Assembly: GCA_002382085.1 (NCBI GenBank)
Contig: DFZK01000011.1
Span: 1-12,535 of the forward strand
Reading direction: 5' to 3'
DNA length: 12,535 bases
Source: Sulfurospirillum sp. UBA4058
Lineage (GTDB): Bacteria; Campylobacterota; Campylobacteria; Campylobacterales; Sulfurospirillaceae
In this document: piece by piece, positions 6,295 to 12,535 of the stretch
Layout of the letters: each line of letters begins with the position of its first letter
Position numbering within the stretch: position 1 is the stretch's first letter
Position numbers and translations under genes: made by a program
Notes under the pieces: generated by a model
What the model was told of the DNA's origin: nothing
Database searches by the model: none
The model's input: only the letters and a program-made list of their open reading frames with translations

Positions 6295-7410
6295 CTATTC
6301 GGGAACGTTTTTAAGATGAACGGGGAGCCCTTGCGCGTCCATAGAAACGACCCCGACCGCGGGCAGACCCATCTTAAGCATTGGCTGAGGCTCTTTGGGC
6401 TTTACATGTAAGGCAAAAACGCGCTGAATTCGATCGCTCGGTACGCTGACTTCTTTGGGCGTAAACTCCGCCCTCTGCTCGATGCGAACGACGTTCGAGG
6501 CGATCGGCTTATCCGGAGCCGCATCCAAAAAGATCACCGCTTCGTTTCCTACATGTAACTTTCCGTTTTCTTTGGTATCGACAAAAATTTTCAAGTACAA
6601 CGAGCGAGGATCCAACAAGGTCGCCACCACGCTCCCCGCACCCACGACTTCGCCGACGTTGGCGATCTTTTCGATCACGACGCCTTCAATCGAGGAGCGT
6701 AACGTCATTTCGTTCAAGACGGCGTCGATTTGACGTTTAGAAGCCCTCAGCGCATCGATGCTTTGGCGCATCGCCTGAAGCGTTTGTCGTTGGGCGTTCG
6801 CTTTGGTCTGTTCGCTTTCGGCGACGTGAATCGCCAAAGACGTTTGTGCACGTTTTTGATACAAAGCGTCCAAGGTGTTTTGAGCTGTTTTGTATTTTAA
6901 ATCCGCGGTTTCGATTTGACGTTTTTCGATGAGGTTTTGCGCGTAAAGGTTTTGAATGCGTTCTAAATCGCGTTTGTCTTGTTCGACCGTGCGTCGTTGC
7001 GACGCAATGCTTTTTTCAAGCTCTTCGTGCTGGTGTTTGCGAATTTGAATCGTGTCGTTTGCTTGACGTAACGTTTCGTTTATCGTGGTTTCCGCAACCG
7101 TAAGTTCCGTCTCTTTGGCATTGATTTGCGCTTCGATTTGACTTTGTTGCGCTTCGTACTCATCGCTTTTTAAAACGGCGATCACGTCTCCTCGATGCAC
7201 GATTTGCCCCTCTTCGATCTCGATGCGTTCAATTCTTCCGGCATATTTGGCATTGAGATTGATCAAATCGCCGTCCATACGTCCCGAACCGAAAACGAGA
7301 TTGGGGGCGAGTGTTTGCGTACGAAGTTTCATGAAAATGAATCCCGAAGCCCCGAGGAGCAAAAGAACGATCAAAACGCCTAAACGATACTGTTTGATTT
7401 TTTCCAACAT
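6295..7410 (-). CDS. HlyD-type periplasmic adaptor (membrane fusion protein) of the exporter
   Basis: A 371-residue protein anchored by one N-terminal helix (about 9-28, GVLIVLLLLGASGFIF). It has half a lipoyl domain (about 44-80, NAKYAGRIERI...GQIVHRGDVIAVL), a long alpha-helical coiled coil (about 82-225, rich in Gln, Glu, Ala and Arg), the second lipoyl half (SIEGVVIEKIANVGEVVGAG) and a beta-barrel domain. It links the inner membrane permeases to an outer membrane channel, as YbhG or YhiI do. I chose ATG at 7410 because AAGGAG lies five bases upstream. An in-frame GTG at 7431 would place that ribosome site inside the gene and has none of its own. It is the first gene of the minus-strand exporter operon and is divergent from the TolC-like gene 128 bases away. 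Confidence 0.9.
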   Translation of the reverse strand: MLEKIKQYRLGVLIVLLLLGASGFIFMKLRTQTLAPNLVFGSGRMDGDLINLNAKYAGRIERIEIEEGQIVHRGDVIAVLKSDEYEAQQSQIEAQINAKETELTVAETTINETLRQANDTIQIRKHQHEELEKSIASQRRTVEQDKRDLERIQNLYAQNLIEKRQIETADLKYKTAQNTLDALYQKRAQTSLAIHVAESEQTKANAQRQTLQAMRQSIDALRASKRQIDAVLNEMTLRSSIEGVVIEKIANVGEVVGAGSVVATLLDPRSLYLKIFVDTKENGKLHVGNEAVIFLDAAPDKPIASNVVRIEQRAEFTPKEVSVPSDRIQRVFALHVKPKEPQPMLKMGLPAVGVVSMDAQGLPVHLKNVPE

Positions 7411-7438
7411 AAGCACTCCTTCATTCGACACACGTTTA

Positions 7439-7444
7439 ATTATA
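7439..7444 (-). promoter_or_regulatory. Probable -10 box of the exporter operon
   Basis: The plus-strand ATTATA reads TATAAT on the minus strand (CGTTATATAATTAAACG). It lies 29 bases before the adaptor ATG, leaving a short leader with AAGGAG. For the opposite direction, GGGTATAAC at 7454-7462 is a weaker candidate for the TolC-like gene. Confidence 0.5.
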
Positions 7445-7446
7445 TA

Positions 7447-7517
7447 ACGAATCGGGTATAACTTTGCCTAATTAAGAGCAAATTAATCCAAGCAGGACTA
7501 CCATTTTACCGATTCGT
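7447..7517. promoter_or_regulatory. 9-base inverted repeat spanning the divergent exporter/TolC promoters
   Basis: ACGAATCGG (7447-7455) and CCGATTCGT (7509-7517) are perfect complements with 53 bases between them. One half abuts the exporter -10 box and the other precedes the TolC-like ribosome site, so they could be paired operators for a shared regulator. No regulator gene is adjacent. It could also be chance or a weak hairpin. Confidence 0.35.
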
Positions 7518-7538
7518 CCTTCGTTTAAAGGAGTTATA

Positions 7539-8846
7539 ATGCGATGGTTTTTTCTCTCGACAATGCTGCCGGTATGGCTCTTTGCGCAGACGTACGGCGA
7601 ATTGTTGAGCCTTTTGGAATCCAGTTACCGCTACCAAAGCGCACAAGCACTTGAAAATGCTTCCGAAGCCTTGTATCAAGCCGCCAAAGGAAAAAATTTA
7701 CCATCGCTCGATGCGACCTTAAGTGCGATCGAATGGAATGATACGCCGACGATGACGCTCACTATGCCGCCTCTGTTTTCGGGCATTACCGCACCGGTAG
7801 GTACGCGCAGGCATCTTGAGGGTGCACTCGTTTTAAGTTATCCGCTTTTTAGCGGATTTGCGATTTCCGCATCGATCGATAAAGCCAAATTAGAAAGCGA
7901 ACAAGCCTCTTTGAAGCGTTTCAATCTTAAACGCAATCTCGCCCTACAAACCACGGCTCTTTACAGTGCCGTTATTGCCGAAACAAAGGCGATTCTAGCA
8001 CTTAAAAGTTCTGAAAACGCTATCGAAAAAGCATACCTCAAAGCCAAAGGTTATTACGACAACGGACTTTTAGCCCAAAGCGAACTCTTTGCGATCGAAG
8101 CAAAAAAATACGATATTCACGCACAGATCATCGACCGCCAAAACTTACGCGAACAGTACCTCAATCAACTGGGAACGCTTTTAAATACGAAAATCCTCAC
8201 CTTACAAGACGACACGGCACTGGCAATGTACGCTCCGAGCGAAAATGAGGCATTAGGGTTTGCGCTAGAGGAGCGTGAAGACGTCAAAGCGATGCAAAAA
8301 TCCGTCGACGTCGCACATAAAAGCATCGAACTTGCCCAAAGCAAATACTATCCGAACGTTGCTCTGGTCGGCGCGATGAAACGTCAAGGCGATTCGTTGG
8401 CATTAAACGGCGACGGCTATACGAATGCCGATAAAAGCTATGCGGGTATGAGTATTTCGTGGAATCTTTTCAACGGTATGAGCGATCGACAAACGCTTGA
8501 AGCGGCACGTGCGACGCAAATGTCTGCCTCTTTTGAGCTAGCCGCGTATCAAAGCGAGGTTCAAACGGAACTGCAAAACGGTTTTTTAGAGTTTCATACG
8601 CTTGAAGCCAAACTGCAAAGTGCTAAAGAAGAGCTTCGTGCAAGCGATACGTACACCGCTCTTTCGCAAGGGCGTTTCGACAATCAACTCATTAGCGCAG
8701 ACGAACTCTCTCGCGCCATTGCCTCCCGTGCCGCCGTCGAAGCCAAAGTCGCTTCGTTAGAGAGTCAGCTTTTTAACCAAAAGGCTCGCTTATGGCTTTT
8801 ATGCGGTTGGAGCGTTTTTGAACAAAAAGTTCTGCCTCGTTTCTAG
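7539..8846 (+). CDS. TolC family outer membrane efflux protein
   Basis: A 435-residue outer membrane factor. A signal peptide at residues 1-16 ends WLFA, with QTYGELL following. The mature protein has the two-fold repeat of long helices typical of TolC: ESSYRYQSAQALENASEALYQA...LPSLDATLS, then an internal LVLSYPLFSGFAISASIDKA strand-helix, and the second copy ISWNLFNGMSDRQTLEAARA followed by a long C-terminal coiled region. Both YPLFSG and WNLFNG are the characteristic beta-strand/helix entry motifs. The start is set by AAAGGAG five bases before ATG. Being divergent from an adaptor-ATPase-permease operon, it almost certainly supplies the outer membrane channel of that pump. It ends in TAG at 8844-8846. 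Confidence 0.92.
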   Translation: MRWFFLSTMLPVWLFAQTYGELLSLLESSYRYQSAQALENASEALYQAAKGKNLPSLDATLSAIEWNDTPTMTLTMPPLFSGITAPVGTRRHLEGALVLSYPLFSGFAISASIDKAKLESEQASLKRFNLKRNLALQTTALYSAVIAETKAILALKSSENAIEKAYLKAKGYYDNGLLAQSELFAIEAKKYDIHAQIIDRQNLREQYLNQLGTLLNTKILTLQDDTALAMYAPSENEALGFALEEREDVKAMQKSVDVAHKSIELAQSKYYPNVALVGAMKRQGDSLALNGDGYTNADKSYAGMSISWNLFNGMSDRQTLEAARATQMSASFELAAYQSEVQTELQNGFLEFHTLEAKLQSAKEELRASDTYTALSQGRFDNQLISADELSRAIASRAAVEAKVASLESQLFNQKARLWLLCGWSVFEQKVLPRF

Positions 8847-8936
8847 AACACCTCACATAGCGTTGCACGCTTTTCGCGCAAAGCATCTTTTAGATGAAAA
8901 AGAGTAAGATGCACGAAACATTTTAAGAAAAAGATT

Positions 8937-9533
8937 ATGGAAGCGGAACTACTCGATTTAATGCGCCAATACGGCTATATTATTCTCTTTTTTTGGAGTA
9001 TCTTGGAAGGTGAAAGCGGTCTTGTGATGGCGGGACTTTTTGTCCATACCGGCGATATGGCGTTGGTTTGGGCGATTACGACGGCAGGACTGGGTGCGTT
9101 TGTCGGCGATCAAATCTACTTTTATTTAGGTCGATTTAAAAAAGAGTACGTGATTCGCAAATTCGGTTCTCAAAAGCGTAAATTTGCCCTTGCGAAGCTT
9201 TTACTTCGCGAATACGGCGGATTTATCATCTTTATTCAACGCTATCTCTACGGACTTCGTACGATTTTACCGCTTTGCATCGGTCTCATGGGGTATTCGC
9301 CGCGTTATTTTGCCGTTTTAAACGGGATTTCCGCATTGTGTTGGAGTGCGATTATTATCTTGCCCGTTTGGTACTTCGGCGATACGATTTTGTCGCTTAT
9401 TGCCTACGCAAAAACACATTGGTACTTTTTTGTTCCCGTTGTTATCCTCGGTATCGGATTTGCGATAGGTTTTGTTCGCCGACGTTCTTCACGAAGCAAA
9501 GTCCTTAAATCTCGATCCCGAAGTAATGTTTAA
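8937..9533 (+). CDS. DedA family membrane protein
   Basis: A 198-residue inner membrane protein of the DedA/SNARE-associated family, members of which include lipid-linked carrier flippases and proteins needed for envelope homeostasis. Visible features are a membrane segment with the acidic pair E24 and E26 (LEGESG), a Gly-rich helix ending GAFVGD (D58), the YFYLGR motif (61-66), and RYLYGLRT (102-109) with the conserved arginines R102 and R108. Further spans are at about 110-130, 132-150 and 163-180, followed by a basic tail (RRRSSRSK...). The ribosome site is weak (AAGAAAAAG). The last nine codons overlap the end of the convergent ferritin-VIT1 gene, so the basic tail may vary among relatives. 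It stands alone; no partner gene is evident. Confidence 0.88.
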   Translation: MEAELLDLMRQYGYIILFFWSILEGESGLVMAGLFVHTGDMALVWAITTAGLGAFVGDQIYFYLGRFKKEYVIRKFGSQKRKFALAKLLLREYGGFIIFIQRYLYGLRTILPLCIGLMGYSPRYFAVLNGISALCWSAIIILPVWYFGDTILSLIAYAKTHWYFFVPVVILGIGFAIGFVRRRSSRSKVLKSRSRSNV

Positions 9534-10377
9534 CGACGTAGCCGATACCAAAAGAGATTAATGCGACGCCGAAGGTAATGAACGACATTTCGCGTACGCG
9601 CTTCCAAAATGCCAACTCTTTGGCAACGCTGATATAAAAATTATACGCTAAAATCGCGACAAGCGCGGCACAAAACATCCAAAATATCGACGTGTAAATC
9701 GCTTCAAACAGAAAAAACGGCACTACAAGCAACGCCGTCGTGATAATATACGAAATACCCGTATACAGCGCGTACGTCATTGCGCTAATGTCTTCGTTTG
9801 GCGTCTCTTTCGACTCCAAGTATGCCGAACCCGCCATCGAGAGCGAAGCGGCGATTCCCATGATAAGTCCGGTCACGCCTACGATGCTGCTTTTTTCAAA
9901 CGCAAGGGCAAGACCGCTCAGCGTACCCGTGAGTTCGACGAGGGCATCGTTCATTCCTAAAACGATCGCACCGGCATAGAGCAGTTTTTTGTCGTGAAGC
10001 ATATCGATCAGTTCAATTTCATGATGCATCTCTTGTTCGTAAATATCACTGGCTTTTGGATCGATTGCGATAAGCTCTTTGTAAAATTGCTTCGCACCCT
10101 CTTCGCGATTTTCGAGAAATTTAAGCGTAAACGAAATACCGAGAATTTTGGAAAGGAAAAGGTAAAAAAGCACGACAAACGAACGCGGTTGCAACTCTTT
10201 TTGCGTCAAAGTGCGAAGGTAAGCATAATGCCCCTGCTCTTCTTTGGCGATTTTACGAAAAATATCTCGATTGGGCTCGTGCTTTTCGGATGTCGCGAGC
10301 ATACTGTAGATGGTGTAATCGTCTATTTCGTTTTGTTGTTGTCTGAGTGCTTTTTGGATATCGACGGTTTTGTTCAT
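9505..10377 (-). CDS. Ferritin-like/VIT1 fusion membrane protein (iron or manganese handling)
   Basis: A 290-residue two-domain protein. Residues 1-130 form a rubrerythrin/ferritin-like domain with likely di-iron ligands E17, E47 and H50 (KEEQGH), E89, and the EMHHE segment (116-120). Residues 131-290 form a VIT1/CCC1-type membrane domain beginning YAGAIVLGMNDALVELTG (134-151, the family's GxNDALVEL signature), with about five helices. The same fusion occurs in MbfA-type membrane-bound ferritins, which sense or oxidise iron and export it from the cytoplasm; iron export here is inferred from that family. It differs from plant-type VIT1 in having the ferritin module in front. ATG at 10377 is preceded by AAGGAG at seven bases. 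Its 3' end overlaps dedA by 29 bases in convergent orientation. Confidence 0.88.
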   Translation of the reverse strand: MNKTVDIQKALRQQQNEIDDYTIYSMLATSEKHEPNRDIFRKIAKEEQGHYAYLRTLTQKELQPRSFVVLFYLFLSKILGISFTLKFLENREEGAKQFYKELIAIDPKASDIYEQEMHHEIELIDMLHDKKLLYAGAIVLGMNDALVELTGTLSGLALAFEKSSIVGVTGLIMGIAASLSMAGSAYLESKETPNEDISAMTYALYTGISYIITTALLVVPFFLFEAIYTSIFWMFCAALVAILAYNFYISVAKELAFWKRVREMSFITFGVALISFGIGYVVKHYFGIEI

Positions 10378-10397
10378 GATCTTTCTCCTTAGGTGCT

Positions 10398-10403
10398 ATT
10401 ATA
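10398..10403 (-). promoter_or_regulatory. Probable -10 box of the ferritin-VIT1 gene
   Basis: ATTATA on the plus strand reads TATAAT on the minus strand (GAGTATAATAGCAC). It lies 20 bases before the ATG, which would leave a very short leader with the AAGGAG site. No clear -35 or Fur-like box was recognised. Confidence 0.45.
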
Positions 10404-10438
10404 CTCAAGTCCGAATAAGAGAATGCGTATGATTTTTT

Positions 10439-10469
10439 TTGACATGTAAAGAGAAGGTTGTGCTATAAT
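10439..10469 (+). promoter_or_regulatory. Promoter of tRNA-Gly
   Basis: TTGACA (10439-10444) and TATAAT (10464-10469) are both perfect consensus boxes, with a 19-base spacer, and TGC directly before the -10 gives an extended -10. The expected start is about six bases upstream of the tRNA. A full -35 is unusual for this phylum and fits a stable RNA gene. An ACATGTAA motif overlaps the -35. Confidence 0.7.
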
Positions 10470-10482
10470 GTCAGCGCAAAAT

Positions 10483-10557
10483 GCGGGTGTAACTCATCGG
10501 TAGAGTGTTAGCTTCCCAAGCTGAAAGTAGCGGGTTCGATTCCCGTCACCCGCTCCA
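10483..10557 (+). tRNA. tRNA-Gly (anticodon CCC), CCA encoded
   Basis: A complete cloverleaf of 75 bases. Acceptor stem GCGGGTG pairs with CACCCGC, D stem ACTC with GAGT, and anticodon stem TTAGC with GCTGA (one T-G pair). The loop TTCCCAA gives anticodon CCC at 10515-10517. The T stem GCGGG pairs with CCCGT around TTCGATT, the discriminator is T, and CCA is encoded. It reads GGG glycine codons. A small membrane protein gene begins 31 bases after it on the same strand. Confidence 0.95.
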
Positions 10558-10588
10558 CTTCTTTTTAAAACCTCCCAAAGGTATTTTC

Positions 10589-10888
10589 GTGAAAGAAAAA
10601 CTTCAAAAGATTGCTCGCCACCCCGTGACGAAAAAAGTCCTATCGGACATGAAACCCGAAAAATCTTTTTGGGGCATCGTGGGCGTTTTTCTCTTTTTTA
10701 TCGCACCCGAGATCGTCGCTTATTTTTGGGCTCAAGACATTGTTCATTTTGCTCAAAACAGCTTAATGACGCATCCATCGCTTTTGGAACGTTACAATGA
10801 TGAACTGCTGATTACGCTTTTTGAAGACGGTGTTAGTTACCTCAATCTGAGTATCGGTATTGCCTTGCTTGTTTGGTTATTTTTTTAA
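10589..10888 (+). CDS. Small two-helix membrane protein of unknown function
   Basis: A 99-residue protein I do not recognise. It has a basic N-terminus (KEKLQKIARHPVTKK), one strong membrane helix (about 27-47, FWGIVGVFLFFIAPEIVAYFW), a hydrophilic middle with several acidic residues (about 65-82), and a second, C-terminal hydrophobic segment (about 84-99) ending VWLFF. The GTG at 10589 is chosen because AAAGG lies seven bases upstream; the same frame stays open back into the tRNA gene, but that extension would read through the tRNA. There is no promoter between tRNA and gene, so it may be the second part of a tRNA-mRNA transcript. No close relative comes to mind, and no function is assigned. 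Confidence 0.7.
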   Translation: MKEKLQKIARHPVTKKVLSDMKPEKSFWGIVGVFLFFIAPEIVAYFWAQDIVHFAQNSLMTHPSLLERYNDELLITLFEDGVSYLNLSIGIALLVWLFF

Positions 10889-10949
10889 GACGCGTTTTTT
10901 GCTTTTTTGACGATTATTATATTCTTAAAATACACACAAACGGAGTCTG

Positions 10950-11855
10950 ATGTTTACCCTTTCTTTGGAAAAAGCATTGCAGGTGTATCGATCGTCTTTC
11001 AGCGATCATTCAAGATTTGGAGTCAATCTTGATAAAAACAATTTAAACGATATCAATATTGTCGTTCTCGAAAAAGATATATCGGTACAAAGCGTAACAC
11101 CTTTGAAATTTGATTTTTATGTTTTTCTCTTATCGATCGAAGGTGATTTATTACGACATATCGATCAATTTGACTATACGATTTCCAAGTATTCGTTTCA
11201 ATTACTTCCGCCGAATACGTTTTATTCGTTTGAAAACATTAGCCCGATTACTAAAACGTATATCATTGCTTTTAAAGAGCAATACCTACAAGGTTGCTGT
11301 GAGGCAACGACGGTTCAGTCTCTTTTGAAATTTCATCAAATCAATTTGAGTCCTATTACGTTATCGATGTCTTTATTTCACCGTGTGATCAATATGTTTG
11401 AAGATATTTATCAAGCACTGAAAGAAAATGAAGAAGAGAGTCATTTTTTAGTTAAATTAATTCTTATACGTCTTTTACTGTTACTCAAAAACGATAAAAT
11501 TAACCAAAATAAGCTCCATTTAGCTCAAAAAAACAGGGCTTGGCAACTGACCTATCGTTATTTAGAGTTGATAGAGATCCATTTTTTAGAAGAGAAAAAA
11601 GTGTCCGATTATGCAAAAAGATTGGATATTACCTCCAAACATTTAAGCGAAACGACCAAAACGACGCTTGGAAACCATGCTTTATTCTACATTCATCAGC
11701 GTCTTTTAAAAGAATCTCTGTATCTTTTAAAGTATTCTGATTTATCGATCGTACAAATTGCCTCGAAGCTCTCTTTTCAAACACCTTCCGAATTTTCACG
11801 CTTTTTTAAAACATACTACAAAATGACACCTAAAGCATTTCGCTTAGGATTATGA
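10950..11855 (+). CDS. AraC family transcriptional regulator
   Basis: A 301-residue DNA-binding protein. The N-terminal half (about 1-160) looks like a cupin-type sensing domain, with a YSFQLLPPNTFYSFENISP segment (about 85-103) typical of AraC-like ligand domains. It is followed by helices at about 135-195. The C-terminal part (about 217-301) is a double helix-turn-helix: VSDYAKRLDITSKHLSETTK, then SIVQIASKLSFQTPSEFSRF and a terminal YYKMTPKAFR that matches the AraC signature. The ligand is unknown. ATG at 10950 has GGAG four bases upstream. The gene is more AT-rich than those to its left. The next gene downstream, 112 bases on in the same direction, encodes a chemoreceptor, which is a plausible target. 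Confidence 0.9.
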   Translation: MFTLSLEKALQVYRSSFSDHSRFGVNLDKNNLNDINIVVLEKDISVQSVTPLKFDFYVFLLSIEGDLLRHIDQFDYTISKYSFQLLPPNTFYSFENISPITKTYIIAFKEQYLQGCCEATTVQSLLKFHQINLSPITLSMSLFHRVINMFEDIYQALKENEEESHFLVKLILIRLLLLLKNDKINQNKLHLAQKNRAWQLTYRYLELIEIHFLEEKKVSDYAKRLDITSKHLSETTKTTLGNHALFYIHQRLLKESLYLLKYSDLSIVQIASKLSFQTPSEFSRFFKTYYKMTPKAFRLGL

Positions 11856-11878
11856 GTTTATTTTATCGGATTCCGTAA

Positions 11879-11910
11879 TTTTGTATACAAAAGTATTTTT
11901 TTGTACTTTT
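11879..11910. promoter_or_regulatory. Palindrome and direct repeats upstream of the chemoreceptor gene
   Basis: TTTTGTATACAAAA (11879-11892) is a perfect 14-base palindrome. TTTTGTA occurs at 11879-11885 and again at 11899-11905, exactly 20 bases apart, about two helix turns. AraC-family proteins typically bind such direct repeats, and the gene just upstream encodes one. AAAAGTA (11889-11895) and TACTTTT (11904-11910) also form a weak AT-only hairpin, so a terminator for the AraC gene is the alternative reading. Confidence 0.4.
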
Positions 11911-11967
11911 CTTCAAACTGATAAATAGATAATATTTTTAAAATTATTTTTAAAAATGGAGTCAAGA

Positions 11968-12535
11968 ATGAGTATCGGAAAACAGTTAATGACAATGCTG
12001 TTGGTTGCCATTGTGGGGATTATCGCGGTTTTTAGCATCGGAATTCAAAAAATGGAGCAGGTTTATACCAAAACCAATACATGTAACGTTAATTCATTGC
12101 CTAGCATTATTGTTATGGGAAAACTACAACAAAATATGTATCGTATTAGACTTACGATTTGGGAACATATGAGTACCGAAGATGTGAAGGATATGAAAAG
12201 GCTTGAAGAACAATATCACAAATATAAAGTTGATTTTGAAAAAGAATTAAAAAATTATGGAAACCTTCTTTCTGATGCTAAAGACAAAGAACTTTACGAA
12301 AAAGAAAAAGAGTATTTTATGCAATACGCTGCTTTTGTTGAAAATTTTTTTGCGTTATCTAACGCCAATCAAAATCTTGAAGCTAAAGCATTAACGATTT
12401 CAAATCGTTCTGTTGCTCAAAATATGACAAGAACTATTGAAGAGCATATGACCTACAACCAACACCTAGCCGAAAGTGACGCCAAAATGGCGGTAGAGGC
12501 TAAAAGCAGTGCTAGCACGATGATGATAGCGCTTT
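11968..12535 (+). CDS. Methyl-accepting chemotaxis protein, N-terminal part (runs off the window)
   Basis: The first 189 codons of a chemoreceptor; the frame is open to the window end. The N-terminus MSIGKQLMTMLLVAIVGIIAVFSI contains one membrane helix (about 7-25). It is followed by a long helical periplasmic region with the 4HB_MCP pattern: MEQVYTKTN near 29, then SLPSIIVMGKLQQNMYRIRLTIWEH around 43-67, and later helices rich in Glu, Lys and Asn up to a second segment beginning SSASTMMIAL that should lead into the next membrane helix. The HAMP and signalling domains would lie beyond the edge. GGAG at 11958-11961 is six bases before ATG. The stimulus is unknown. Assignment rests on this topology and helix pattern, since the diagnostic cytoplasmic hairpin is not in view. 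Confidence 0.85.
   Translation, partial: MSIGKQLMTMLLVAIVGIIAVFSIGIQKMEQVYTKTNTCNVNSLPSIIVMGKLQQNMYRIRLTIWEHMSTEDVKDMKRLEEQYHKYKVDFEKELKNYGNLLSDAKDKELYEKEKEYFMQYAAFVENFFALSNANQNLEAKALTISNRSVAQNMTRTIEEHMTYNQHLAESDAKMAVEAKSSASTMMIAL

Noticed and set aside
4166..6411. Long open frames antisense to the permease and ATPase genes (for example 6037-6411 and 4166-4429, plus strand)
   Set aside because: They are opposite strongly supported coding sequence, have no recognisable domain or ribosome site, and have low-complexity, shadow-type composition.
7411..7431. Upstream GTG start for the HlyD-type adaptor
   Set aside because: It would place the strong AAGGAG site of ATG 7410 inside the coding region and has no ribosome site of its own.
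8883..8912. Inverted repeat GCATCTT/AAGATGC after the TolC-like gene as a terminator
   Set aside because: The 16-base loop, 7-base weak stem and absence of a T-run make it unconvincing.
10483..10557. tRNA-Gly as an integration site of a genomic island
   Set aside because: No integrase gene and no second copy of the tRNA 3' end occur in the window.
10505..10588. Upstream extension of the small membrane protein frame to a TTG at 10505
   Set aside because: The extension lies largely inside the tRNA-Gly gene and has no ribosome site; GTG at 10589 has AAAGG at good spacing.

Overview
The window looks like chromosomal DNA of a free-living Campylobacterota (Epsilonproteobacteria) species, most likely Sulfurospirillum or a close relative. 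The basis is moderate-to-low GC, A-rich codon use, a formate dehydrogenase-type leader protein next to a DUF1847 gene, and the overall gene content (MarC, a YbhGFSR-like exporter, DedA, a ferritin-VIT1 fusion, AraC, and a 4HB-type chemoreceptor). The genus is an inference; no marker gene here settles it. No transposase, integrase, phage gene or CRISPR array was seen.

Layout. (1) 1-1807, minus strand: the start of a small twin-arginine signal protein of the kind encoded at the head of formate dehydrogenase operons, then a structured 384-base intergenic region with four inverted repeats, then two tightly spaced genes: a cysteine-rich DUF1847 protein and an unrecognised helical protein. (2) 1873-2478, plus strand: a MarC-family membrane protein whose stop codon interlocks with the end of the next operon. 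(3) 7410-2475, minus strand: a four-gene operon for an ABC-2 type exporter (membrane fusion protein, tandem ATPase, two permeases), with both permease starts overlapping the preceding stop as ATGA. Divergent to it at 7539-8846 is a TolC-type outer membrane factor, which completes a tripartite pump. (4) 8937-9533: a DedA-family membrane protein, converging with and overlapping by 29 bases a minus-strand ferritin-like/VIT1 fusion (9505-10377). (5) 10483-10557: tRNA-Gly(CCC) with encoded CCA, followed closely by a 99-residue two-helix membrane protein that may share its transcript. (6) 10950-12535: a more AT-rich stretch with an AraC-family regulator and the N-terminal part of a methyl-accepting chemotaxis protein that runs off the window.

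How it works together. The exporter genes form one envelope-spanning unit: TolC-like channel, periplasmic adaptor, two permeases and an asymmetric double ATPase. Its ATP sites appear unequal: one composite site is canonical and the other is degenerate. The DUF1847 pair probably has an accessory link to the neighbouring formate dehydrogenase locus; this rests on position alone. The AraC gene may control the chemoreceptor next to it through direct repeats in the gap between them.

The most unusual signals are the chain of inverted repeats at 155-522, over-representation of ACATGTAA and CGATCG, the unequal ATPase halves, and the tRNA/membrane-protein pair. Nothing in the window amounts to a clearly new defence or mobile system.
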